Of a DNA stretch of 64,000 nt, positions 17,037 through 24,489 are shown piece after piece. Both the position numbers and the translations under genes were made by a program. Position 1 is the stretch's first letter. The number at the start of each line of letters is the position of its first letter. The notes beneath the pieces were generated by a model. That model was not told the DNA's origin. It did not search any database and worked only from the letters and a program-made list of their open reading frames with translations. The DNA is taken from positions 124,001-188,000 of the forward strand of contig JAHJTN010000010.1 in the NCBI GenBank assembly GCA_018829465.1. The letters run 5' to 3'. The DNA is from Bacteroidota bacterium. GTDB lineage: Bacteria; Bacteroidota; Bacteroidia; Flavobacteriales; Flavobacteriaceae.

Positions 17037-18740
17037 ATGTCACAAAATATAGAAAAAATCACATTAGAAATAAACGGGATGACCTGTAATGGTTGTTCTT
17101 CACATATCGAAAAAGATATGAATAAGACCAATGGTATTATAAATAGCAATGTAAATCACGAAACTGGAAAAGGAGAATTTACTTTTGATACAAATAAAAT
17201 GGGTAAAGAAGAATTAATCAATGCAGTAAATAGCATTGGTAATTATTCTGTTGTAAATGGTATTGAAAAAGAGGATTCTTTCTCTACAACTTCTGATACT
17301 ACAATCTCTAAAGAATCCAATAAAAATAAAAATCAATTTGATTTAATTGTTATTGGTGGAGGTTCTGCTGCATTTTCAGCAGCAATTAAAGCTGAAGGTT
17401 TAGGGCTTACGACACTAATGGTAAATGGTGGATTAGATTTTGGGGGTACTTGTGTAAATGTTGGATGCGTTCCGTCAAAAAACTTAATTAGAGCTGCCGA
17501 AACTGCATATCACGCTACACATTCTAATTTTAAGGGTATTAAACCAAGAGGTGTAGATATTGATTTTAAACAAATTATTAAAGATAAAAAAGAGTTGGTT
17601 TCGGCATTACAGCAACAAAAATATATGGATGTTGTAAGTGATTTTGAAAATCTAACAATGCTAAAGGGGTGGGCTGAATTTGTAGATAATAAAACTATTG
17701 TTGTAGATGGAAAAGATAAATACAGTGCAACGAATATTGTTATAGCAACCGGAGCGACAACAAACATTCCAAACATTGAAGGATTAAATAAAGTAGGCTA
17801 CTTAACTAATGTTTCTTTATTTGATTTGGAAGAAAAACCAAAGAGCCTAACCATAATGGGAGCTGGATATATTGGATTAGAAATAGCACAAGCTTATAGC
17901 CGATTGGGTGTAAAAGTGCGTATTATAGAATTTACGGATAGACCATTACGTAGCCAAACCAGTGATATTACAGATGTTTTGGTAGAGCAAATGAAAAGTG
18001 AGGGTATTGAAATCTTACCAAATTTCAGAGCCTTTAAATTCGAAAAACGAGGTAAGGATACTATCATTCATTGCAACTGCCCTGATGGTTCGACAACTCA
18101 AATCATTGAGAAAGGACATATTGTTGTAGCCACCGGAACAAAACCAAACACATCTAAATTAGGTCTTGAAAATATTGGTATAAACTTAACCAAAAGTGGA
18201 CAAATTATAGTTAATAAAAAAATGGAAACCAATGTTTCTAATATTTATGCCGCAGGAGATGTAACAAATACACCACCATTTGTTTATACAGCTGCCACCG
18301 AAGGCAATACAGCAGTAAACAATGCATTTTCATTGTCGAAGAAGAGTGTGGATTATACATCATTACCTTGGGTCGTATTTACGGACCCTCAAATTGCTGG
18401 TGCAGGAATGGATGAAATAGAAGCAGAAGCAAAAGGTATTCCTTTTGAAGTGAGTAAATTAGACTTAAAGCACGTTCCTAGAGCATTGGCCGCACAAGAC
18501 ATAAGAGGCTTCATTAAATTGATTCGTAATACTGAAACCGATAAGCTAATAGGTGCTAGAGTGATTGCACCAGAAGGCGGCGAACTTATTCAACAATTAA
18601 GTATGGCGATTAAGTTTGGCATTACAGTAAAAGATTTAGCTGAAAGTTTTTACCCTTATTTAACATTAGGAGAAGGAATCAAGTTAGCAGCGATTACGTT
18701 TGGCAAAGACGTTTCTAAATTGAGTTGCTGTGCAAGCTAG
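17037..18740 (+). CDS. merA: Mercuric reductase MerA with N-terminal HMA domain
   Basis: 567 residues from the ATG at 17037; an earlier in-frame ATG (16983) overlaps the YHS gene and is not needed. The N-terminal HMA domain has GMTCNGCSS (C17, C20). The FAD site is VIGGGSAAFSAA. The redox-active pair is C139/C144 in GGTCVNVGCVPSKN. The C-terminal vicinal pair KLSCCAS (C564, C565) receives Hg(II). The enzyme reduces Hg(II) to volatile Hg(0) with NADPH in the cytoplasm. All key residues are present. Confidence 0.96.
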   Translation: MSQNIEKITLEINGMTCNGCSSHIEKDMNKTNGIINSNVNHETGKGEFTFDTNKMGKEELINAVNSIGNYSVVNGIEKEDSFSTTSDTTISKESNKNKNQFDLIVIGGGSAAFSAAIKAEGLGLTTLMVNGGLDFGGTCVNVGCVPSKNLIRAAETAYHATHSNFKGIKPRGVDIDFKQIIKDKKELVSALQQQKYMDVVSDFENLTMLKGWAEFVDNKTIVVDGKDKYSATNIVIATGATTNIPNIEGLNKVGYLTNVSLFDLEEKPKSLTIMGAGYIGLEIAQAYSRLGVKVRIIEFTDRPLRSQTSDITDVLVEQMKSEGIEILPNFRAFKFEKRGKDTIIHCNCPDGSTTQIIEKGHIVVATGTKPNTSKLGLENIGINLTKSGQIIVNKKMETNVSNIYAAGDVTNTPPFVYTAATEGNTAVNNAFSLSKKSVDYTSLPWVVFTDPQIAGAGMDEIEAEAKGIPFEVSKLDLKHVPRALAAQDIRGFIKLIRNTETDKLIGARVIAPEGGELIQQLSMAIKFGITVKDLAESFYPYLTLGEGIKLAAITFGKDVSKLSCCAS

Positions 18741-18768
18741 TTTAGCTAAACAAGAAAATAATTTTTAT

Positions 18769-20115
18769 ATGAAAAATTACGATGTATTTATAATTGGTTC
18801 GGGAATGGCAGGAATGACCATCGCTAATAAATGCGCCTCAAAAGGCCTGACAGTCGGAATAACGGATGAATTACCTTACGGTGGCACTTGTGCATTGAGA
18901 GGTTTTGACCCCAAAAAAGTGATTATAGGCGCTACGGAAGTACGAGACTTTGCTAAAAGACTTAAAGGAAATGGTATTGATACCATACCTAAAGTCAATT
19001 GGAAGGACATTATGGCTTTTAAACAATCCTTTGTGGATGAAATGCCACCAAAAATTGAAAAAGGATATAAAAAAAACGGAATAGACACATTTCATAGTTC
19101 AGCTAAATTCTTATCAGAAAACACGTTAGAAGTTGGAAACGACAAAGTAAAAGCTAACAAAATTGTAATCGCATCAGGTTCCAAGCCACGGGTTTTAGAA
19201 TTTGAAGGTGGTAATTTTGCCAAATCCAGTACAGATTTCTTGAATTTAGAAAAATTGCCCAAATCCTTATTGTTTATCGGTGGTGGCTATATTGCTTTTG
19301 AGTTCGCACATATCGCAGCTCGATGTGGAGCAGAAGTCACTATTGTTCATCGTGGGGAAAAGCCTTTAGAAAATTTTGAACAGGATATTGTAAAACATCT
19401 TGTTTCTGCCACCAAAAAATTAGGTATAAAACTCATTCTTAATACAGAGGTAATGGCCATTGAAAAAGTGGACAACCAGTATCGAGTGAAAGGTAAATCC
19501 ACAAAGAAAACAGCATATTTTGAAGCCGAAGCCGTATTTAATTCTGCCGGCCGACCACCCGCAATATTTGACCTGAATTTAGACAAGGCCAACATAGCTT
19601 ATAACAAAAAAGGTGTTACAGTGGACAAATACTTACAAAGTACTTCAAACCCACATATATATGCAGCAGGCGATGCCGCAGATTCAGAAGGTTTGCCCTT
19701 AACGCCAATTGCAGTTTTGGAAGGTCATACGGTTGCTTCAAATATCATCAAAGGCAATTCTAAAGAAATAAGTTATCCGCCAATGCCAACGGTAGTTTTT
19801 ACTTTGCCTACAATGGCTTCTGTTGGTTATTCTGAATCGAAAGCCAAAGAGCTGAACTACCATATTCGGATAAATTATAAAGAGGTCGGCGATTGGTTCA
19901 ATGCCAAACGTTTAAACGTTGAAGAATATGCTTTCAAAACTATAATTGACAAAGAGACTCAAACAATTTTGGGAGCGCATTTAATCGGGTCACATACAGA
20001 AGAAACAATAAATATCTTTGCAATGGCAATAAAAACAAAGATGAAAGTTAAGGATATTAGAACAATGATTTTCTCATATCCAACATTGGCTTCCGACATA
20101 CCACATATGCTTTAA
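18769..20115 (+). CDS. FAD-dependent pyridine nucleotide-disulfide oxidoreductase with degenerate redox pair
   Basis: 448 residues from the ATG at 18769; a GTG at 18730 inside the merA 3' end is also in frame. The FAD-binding motif is IIGSGMAGMT and the NAD(P) motif FIGGGYIAFEFA. The active-site segment is GGTCALRGFDPKK: C41 is kept, but the second cysteine expected at residue 46 is Phe (codon TTT, one base from TGT). The dimerisation domain is complete (YPTLASDI near the end). It belongs to the glutathione reductase/MerA superfamily and follows merA closely. With one redox cysteine missing it cannot form the usual disulfide. Confidence 0.85.
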   Translation: MKNYDVFIIGSGMAGMTIANKCASKGLTVGITDELPYGGTCALRGFDPKKVIIGATEVRDFAKRLKGNGIDTIPKVNWKDIMAFKQSFVDEMPPKIEKGYKKNGIDTFHSSAKFLSENTLEVGNDKVKANKIVIASGSKPRVLEFEGGNFAKSSTDFLNLEKLPKSLLFIGGGYIAFEFAHIAARCGAEVTIVHRGEKPLENFEQDIVKHLVSATKKLGIKLILNTEVMAIEKVDNQYRVKGKSTKKTAYFEAEAVFNSAGRPPAIFDLNLDKANIAYNKKGVTVDKYLQSTSNPHIYAAGDAADSEGLPLTPIAVLEGHTVASNIIKGNSKEISYPPMPTVVFTLPTMASVGYSESKAKELNYHIRINYKEVGDWFNAKRLNVEEYAFKTIIDKETQTILGAHLIGSHTEETINIFAMAIKTKMKVKDIRTMIFSYPTLASDIPHML

Positions 20116-20120
20116 TAAAA

Positions 20121-20245
20121 ATTGAATGGAAACTAACTATATTAAAATCAGAAATCACCTGTCCAAACTGCGGACATAAAAAAGTAAAAGATATGCCATT
20201 AAACGCTTTGCAGTTTTTCTACGAATGCGAGAATTGTAAAACGGT
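20121..20245 (+). pseudogene. Truncated GDCCVxC-type mercury-associated protein
   Basis: The frame reads SEITCPNCGHKKVKDMP, then LQFFYECENCKTVLKP. This matches the N-terminal two thirds of GDCCVxC-domain (seleno)proteins that are frequent in mer loci. The GDCCVxC tail itself is missing; after the KP codons the sequence changes to the traN fragment in another frame. No ATG lies in frame at the 5' end (an ATG at 20126 is one base out of frame), so the start also appears damaged. Confidence 0.72.
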
Positions 20246-20596
20246 TTTGAAACCAAACGCAAAAAAGGCATCAAAGTACAATTGCAAAAAATGGCTTATG
20301 ATGCTTCTGAAGTGTACTTGGTCATAGAAGTTAAAAACAAGTCCGGAATCGATTTTGAAATAGACTATCTCAACGTATATAGAACCAACGGAAACAAAAA
20401 ACGGAAAGCGTCTTACCAAAGATTGCAACAAGAAGTGATATACAAACACAAAATGCCTTATTCCATTACTGATGGAGAAAGTCAATGCTTTGTGTATGTA
20501 ATTCCAAAGTTTGTTTTAGGAGACAACGAAAAGTTAATGCTGGAGCTGAAGGAGGTAAAAGGGAGCAGAAAAATGATTTTGGAAACCAAAATTTAA
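20246..20596 (+). pseudogene. Diverged 3' fragment of a second traN
   Basis: This stretch encodes the last about 115 residues of a TraN nearly identical to the full copy at 13216-14016 (for example KMAYDASEVYLVIEVKNKSG and YKHKMPYSITDGESQ in both). Many third-codon positions differ, so it is not a recent tandem copy. It has no start or signal peptide of its own; homology begins abruptly around 20246 within the GDCCVxC remnant. It ends in TAA directly at a terminator. Confidence 0.9.
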
Positions 20597-20622
20597 GAGG
20601 TGTTTATCACCTCTTTTTTTTG
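20595..20622 (+). terminator. Rho-independent terminator after the traN fragment
   Basis: Stem AAGAGGTG (20595-20602) with CACCTCTT (20608-20615), 5-nt loop, followed by a run of Ts. It probably was the natural terminator of the donor element's tra operon and now ends the mer transcript. Confidence 0.85.
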
Positions 20623-20734
20623 TGATTAAAAAAGTATCTTTGTTAGAAATATAACAAACTTGAAGTTATACTGTATATAAATGCATTTTGCTTATACAAT
20701 TTTGTGCGTCATTCAAAAAAACACCAATCAATAA

Positions 20735-21550
20735 ATGAATTACCAAACATTTCAACCAAATTCTGATTTGAAATCTCTTGTCAGTTGCTATTGGACTTTA
20801 GAAGTTCCTGCTGAATCTAATGCACAAAGACAGCGGATAATTCCAGACGGAACAATTGAAATGGCTTTTATACTTGGAGACGACATTAAACGATACACTT
20901 TTGAAAATGAATTCATTATACAACCTCGTGCGATGGTTCTCGGACAGACAATTGAACCCTTTTATATAGAGCCGACCGGCTATGTGAATACGTTTGCAAT
21001 TCGATTTTACCCATACGGTTTTGCGAACTTCGTTACAATGCCTTTAAAGGACTTGGCAAATAAAGAAACGCCAATGGAATTATTGTTTGGAAAAAAAACA
21101 ACAAGCAAATTGGAACAAAAAATAATTAAGGCAACCAATAGTAGTGAAAGAATAGAAATTATAGAAAATTTCCTTTTAAATAAGTTAAATGAAAAAACTA
21201 CAATTGACAATATCGTAAAAACTACAATTGATACACTTTTAGCAACGAATGGAAGTGCATCGATAAATACAATTCTTAAAGAAGATTTATCAAAACGGAG
21301 ACAACTTGAACGAAATTTTGTAAAGCAAATTGGTGTTAGCCCAAAACAATTAGGCAAAGTAATCCGACTTCAAACTGCATTAAAAATGTTGCTGAACAAA
21401 AAGACTGACACCTTAACTAACATTGCATACGAAAGTGAATATTTCGACCAAGCACATTTCATCAAAGACTTTAAGGAGTTTACCGGAATAAACCCGAAAG
21501 ATTTTTTAGGAAACGAAAATATGACTCTTTCTATACTTTTCTACAAATAG
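20735..21550 (+). CDS. AraC-family transcriptional regulator
   Basis: 271 residues. The N-terminal sensing domain begins FQPNSDLKSLVSCYWTLE and IIPDGTIEMAF (DUF6597-type). The C-terminal AraC DNA-binding domain has GVSPKQLGKVIRLQ and the second helix-turn-helix IAYESEYFDQAHFIKDFK, then FTGINPKDF. A -7-like element TATCTTTG lies at 20635-20642. The regulated gene is unknown; the VOC-domain gene 75 bp downstream is the obvious candidate. Confidence 0.87.
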   Translation: MNYQTFQPNSDLKSLVSCYWTLEVPAESNAQRQRIIPDGTIEMAFILGDDIKRYTFENEFIIQPRAMVLGQTIEPFYIEPTGYVNTFAIRFYPYGFANFVTMPLKDLANKETPMELLFGKKTTSKLEQKIIKATNSSERIEIIENFLLNKLNEKTTIDNIVKTTIDTLLATNGSASINTILKEDLSKRRQLERNFVKQIGVSPKQLGKVIRLQTALKMLLNKKTDTLTNIAYESEYFDQAHFIKDFKEFTGINPKDFLGNENMTLSILFYK

Positions 21551-21625
21551 ACAACGTGTCGCATTTTTACAATTTTGATATTTCCACGTAATCTAAATTT
21601 GTCTTGTCAAATCAAACAGGGCAAA

Positions 21626-22120
21626 ATGAAAAAATCGATACTTTGTACAGCCATAATTCTTTCCTTTAGTTTTATAGCCTGTAATAGCCGAAACAAATCA
21701 AAAACCGAAACTATCTCGGTTGAAACTAACATTAATCAAAAAACAAAAGAAATGAAAAGTCATATTTCAATTTTTGAAATTCCAGCAACTGATATTTCAC
21801 GAGCAGTAAATTTTTATCAAGCAATTTTAGGCGTTAACATTGAGAAAATGGAAATGCCAGGAATGGAAATGGGAATATTCCCATACGAAGAACAAATGGT
21901 AACAGGAGTTATTATGAAAGGAGAAGAATACAAACCTTCTGCTAACGGAGTAACAATATACCTTAATGGCGGAGATAATCTTCAAATTATTCTTGATAAA
22001 GTCGAGAATAATGGTGGAGAAATAATTGTTCCAAAATCAATTCACGCAGATGAAAGTGGTTATTATGCACTATTTCTTGACTCGGAAGGAAATAAACTCG
22101 GTTTGCATTCCCCGAATTAA
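21626..22120 (+). CDS. VOC (glyoxalase-like) domain lipoprotein
   Basis: 164 residues from the ATG at 21626. A lipoprotein signal ends in FIAC, followed by a low-complexity linker, then a single VOC domain (ISIFEIPATDISRAVNFYQA, GNKLGLHSPN) with two beta-alpha-beta-beta-beta units. An internal Met (MKSHISIFEI) would give the usual cytosolic form, so the exported form may come from a fused leader. Family members include glyoxalases and antibiotic-binding proteins; the substrate here is unknown. Confidence 0.8.
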   Translation: MKKSILCTAIILSFSFIACNSRNKSKTETISVETNINQKTKEMKSHISIFEIPATDISRAVNFYQAILGVNIEKMEMPGMEMGIFPYEEQMVTGVIMKGEEYKPSANGVTIYLNGGDNLQIILDKVENNGGEIIVPKSIHADESGYYALFLDSEGNKLGLHSPN

Positions 22121-22137
22121 GTAGAGGTAAAAGAGCG

Positions 22138-22165
22138 ATAGCACAAGAAAACAGTGCTATACTAA
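22138..22165 (+). terminator. Hairpin between VOC and ORF6N genes
   Basis: A perfect 7-bp stem ATAGCAC (22138-22144) / GTGCTAT (22154-22160) followed by a T-rich run. It lies between convergent genes and probably terminates the VOC transcript; the minus strand has only a weak A/T tail. Confidence 0.55.
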
Positions 22166-22683
22166 TTTTTCTTTCCCGTTTTAAAACCAATTCGCCCCCT
22201 GTTCTGCTGTTCAATCTGCACTTTGTCCTTTTGCAATAAGTAATTCATTGCCTGATGAATGTCCTTAAATTTTATGTTCATTTCTTTTTCAAGTTGGGCA
22301 ATATGTTCTTTAAGGTTGCTATAATCTGTAAGATGTTGCCGTAACGCTACAAATGCACGCATAATAGATATATTTACGTCAATGGCCTTGTCGCTGTTAA
22401 GTACGCTAGAAAGCATTGCCACGCCCTGTTCGGTAAAGGCAAACGGAGTGGCAGGACTAAATTTAATGTTCTCTGGAAGGTTATCACAATTTGTGATAAC
22501 CTCTTTCCACTCATCTTTTGAAAGCTGAAACATAAAATCATCGGGAAAACGTTTAAGATTACGTCTAACCGCTTGTTTTAGTACTCTAGTTTCTACTTCA
22601 TAGAGTTCAGCAAGGTCAAAATCAAGAATAACTTTGTTTCCTTGAATATTATGGATTTTATTTTTTATTATAGATAGTTCCAT
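22162..22683 (-). CDS. ORF6N-domain DNA-binding protein
   Basis: 173 residues. The N-terminal ORF6N domain is clear (KVILDFDLAELYEVETRVLK, RFPDDFMFQLS, AFTEQGVAMLSSVLNSDKA, IMRAFVALR), followed by a helical region with coiled-coil potential. Such proteins are common in phages and ICEs of Bacteroidota and are thought to act as regulators or anti-repressors. It lies 21 bp after the integrase gene in the same direction, so the two may be co-transcribed. Confidence 0.88.
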   Translation of the reverse strand: MELSIIKNKIHNIQGNKVILDFDLAELYEVETRVLKQAVRRNLKRFPDDFMFQLSKDEWKEVITNCDNLPENIKFSPATPFAFTEQGVAMLSSVLNSDKAIDVNISIMRAFVALRQHLTDYSNLKEHIAQLEKEMNIKFKDIHQAMNYLLQKDKVQIEQQNRGRIGFKTGKKN

Positions 22684-22704
22684 TGTATTTTTAATTAACT
22701 GGGA

Positions 22705-23970
22705 TTATGAATTTTGAGAAACCACTTTAGAGATAGATTCATTTTCTATCTCATTGAATTGAGCCCTTAATTTTTGCATATCATCACTTACTTTACGTTC
22801 AATGACTTTAGCATAAATTTGGGTTGTAGATATTCGGGAGTGACCCAACAATTTTGAAACCGTCTCAATGGGCATACCATTACTTAATGTAACCGTTGTA
22901 GCAAATGTATGTCGGGCAATGTGGAAAGTAAGGTTCTTTTTAATACCACAAACATCAGCAATTTCCTTTAAATAAGAATTTAGTTTTTGATTTGAGATTT
23001 TAGGAAATATACTTCCTTGTGATATTGATTTACGGTTGCTCTTGTATTTTTCAACAATTTGCATCGCCTTTGGCAACAAAGGTATTCGTATGGGCTTTGT
23101 CGTCTTTTCCCGTTTGTAATAAATCCAAAGTTCGCCATCGATGCCAATACAGATATTATCCGCAGTTAAATGGATGACATCGATATAACTTAAACTGGTA
23201 TAGCAACTAAAAACAAACAAATCCTTTACCAATTCCAATCTTGGAATGCTAAATTGTTTATTTTCTATCTCTTGAAGCTCTTCGAGACTTAAAAAGCCTC
23301 TTTCGTTTTTAATGAATTTAGATTTGAAATTGATAAATGGGTCGCGTTGAATCCAACCCAATTTAAACGATAAATTTATCATCTTTCTAAAACGCTCGAT
23401 ATGCTTCATTACGGTATTGTTGCCCATTGGCTTTTGATGGTCTTCTGGTATGTAGTCCCGGAGATATTTCTCAAACTTTATGATAAAGTGATAATCAAGT
23501 TCCCGTAAATAAAGGTCTGTGGTCTTATAGGATTTCGATAAAAATTTGGAGATATAACTCTGTGTAGTGTAATAATTTTTTTGTGTTCCCCACTTTAATT
23601 TGTTTACCATATCTTCATTATGGTAATTGATAATATCTGTAATGGAGCGATTATTTTCGTCATTACCGAAATATCTAGCTTTGACAGCTTGTGAAGTAAT
23701 CAACTTATGTTCGGCCATTAAATCTCGATAACATTTAAACAGATGATTGTAAGTTTCATCCAAATAGCTATTAAGGATTCTTGATTTTTGGCTTGTTCCC
23801 CGAGCTCTGTTTTTATGGACATCCCAATCAGACACTAAAACTTTTCGTTTTAAACTGATGGTAGCCCGTTTACCATTTACCGTAATTCTTGCGTAAATTG
23901 ATGCTTGGTCATTTTTTGCCCTGGAGAAGTCTGCCCAGAACAAAATACTGAAGGTGGAAGATGTTTTCAT
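22705..23970 (-). CDS. ICE tyrosine recombinase (IntDOT-like integrase)
   Basis: 421 residues. An arm-binding N-terminal domain and SAM-like core-binding domain precede the catalytic domain. Catalytic residues: H350 and R353 in HIARHTFATT, H377 in LLGHSRI, and nucleophile Y386 in STTQIYAK. The position of the first catalytic Arg is occupied by Ser (CYTSLSYIDV, S261), as is known for the CTnDOT integrase IntDOT. It faces the 3' end of tRNA-Pro 255 bp away, as expected for the integrase end of an ICE. Confidence 0.93.
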   Translation of the reverse strand: MKTSSTFSILFWADFSRAKNDQASIYARITVNGKRATISLKRKVLVSDWDVHKNRARGTSQKSRILNSYLDETYNHLFKCYRDLMAEHKLITSQAVKARYFGNDENNRSITDIINYHNEDMVNKLKWGTQKNYYTTQSYISKFLSKSYKTTDLYLRELDYHFIIKFEKYLRDYIPEDHQKPMGNNTVMKHIERFRKMINLSFKLGWIQRDPFINFKSKFIKNERGFLSLEELQEIENKQFSIPRLELVKDLFVFSCYTSLSYIDVIHLTADNICIGIDGELWIYYKREKTTKPIRIPLLPKAMQIVEKYKSNRKSISQGSIFPKISNQKLNSYLKEIADVCGIKKNLTFHIARHTFATTVTLSNGMPIETVSKLLGHSRISTTQIYAKVIERKVSDDMQKLRAQFNEIENESISKVVSQNS

Positions 23971-23972
23971 TA

Positions 23973-24015
23973 TTTCGTCTTTTAGTTAACAATAATTCGT
24001 TGTTATCAGACGAAA
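23973..24015 (-). promoter_or_regulatory. Nested palindrome over the integrase translation start
   Basis: Outer arms TTTCGTCT (23973-23980) and AGACGAAA (24008-24015) are perfect; inner arms TAACAA (23987-23992) and TTGTTA (24000-24005) are also perfect. The structure begins 2 nt before the integrase ATG. As RNA it could hide the ribosome site; as DNA it could be an operator. Confidence 0.5.
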
Positions 24016-24154
24016 GTCAAATCACTTATAAAGATACATTTATTTATTGATTAACAGCCCGTTGGTCATAAATCTGGTCAACACTTTTTGAAATTTTAAT
24101 TTGTTATCCGATTTGTTGACATTTTTAATCAAAACATATCAATTCTTATGATAT

Positions 24155-24201
24155 TCTTAAAAACAGAAAAACCTGAAAATCATACGATTAACAGGTTTTT
24201 G
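24155..24201 (-). terminator. Terminator of the tRNA-Ser/tRNA-Pro transcript
   Basis: Read on the minus strand, a 9-bp stem (plus-strand arms AAAAACCTG at 24167-24175 and CAGGTTTTT at 24192-24200) is followed by a T-rich run. It lies 24 nt past the tRNA-Pro 3' end. Confidence 0.65.
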
Positions 24202-24224
24202 TTATAGATTGATACTATAATTTG

Positions 24225-24299
24225 TCGGGGTGAGAGGATTCGAACCTCCGACCTCCTGGTCCCAAACCAGGCGCGATAACCGGGCTACGCTACACCCCG
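24225..24299 (-). tRNA. tRNA-Pro (anticodon TGG)
   Basis: The acceptor stem CGGGGTG pairs with CACCCCG, the T arm has GGTTCGAATCC, and the anticodon loop TTTGGGA gives TGG. The full cloverleaf is intact and CCA is not encoded. Its 3' end faces the integrase gene, so this is the likely attachment site of the ICE, whose insertion would have rebuilt the 3' part of the gene. Confidence 0.95.
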
Positions 24300-24315
24300 A
24301 AATGTATATAAAGAG

Positions 24316-24400
24316 CGGAGAGTGTGGGATTCGAACCCACGCGACGGTTTCCCGCCGACAGTTTAGCAAACTGCTCCGTTAACCACTCCGGCAACTCTCC
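24316..24400 (-). tRNA. tRNA-Ser (anticodon GCT)
   Basis: The acceptor stem GGAGAGT pairs with ACTCTCC; a long variable arm (GTCGGCGGGAAACCGTCGC) marks a class II tRNA. The anticodon in CAGTTTGCTAAACTG is GCT. It lies 16 bp upstream of tRNA-Pro in the same direction, so the two are probably co-transcribed. Confidence 0.95.
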
Positions 24401-24430
24401 TGCTATGAACGTTTCTCTAAAATGAGGGTG

Positions 24431-24438
24431 CAAATGTA
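24431..24438 (-). promoter_or_regulatory. -7 element for the tRNA operon
   Basis: Minus-strand TACATTTG fits TAnnTTTG and lies about 30 bp before the tRNA-Ser 5' end. The -33 element is weak. Confidence 0.5.
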
Positions 24439-24489
24439 ACTTTTAGTTTTTAACGAAACAACTATTTCTAAAACTTTCCAACGTAATTT

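Noticed and set aside
13216-20596. Composite transposon flanked by traN repeats as a mobile unit
   Set aside because: The repeats are diverged gene fragments without terminal inverted repeats or transposase; ICE recombination explains them better.
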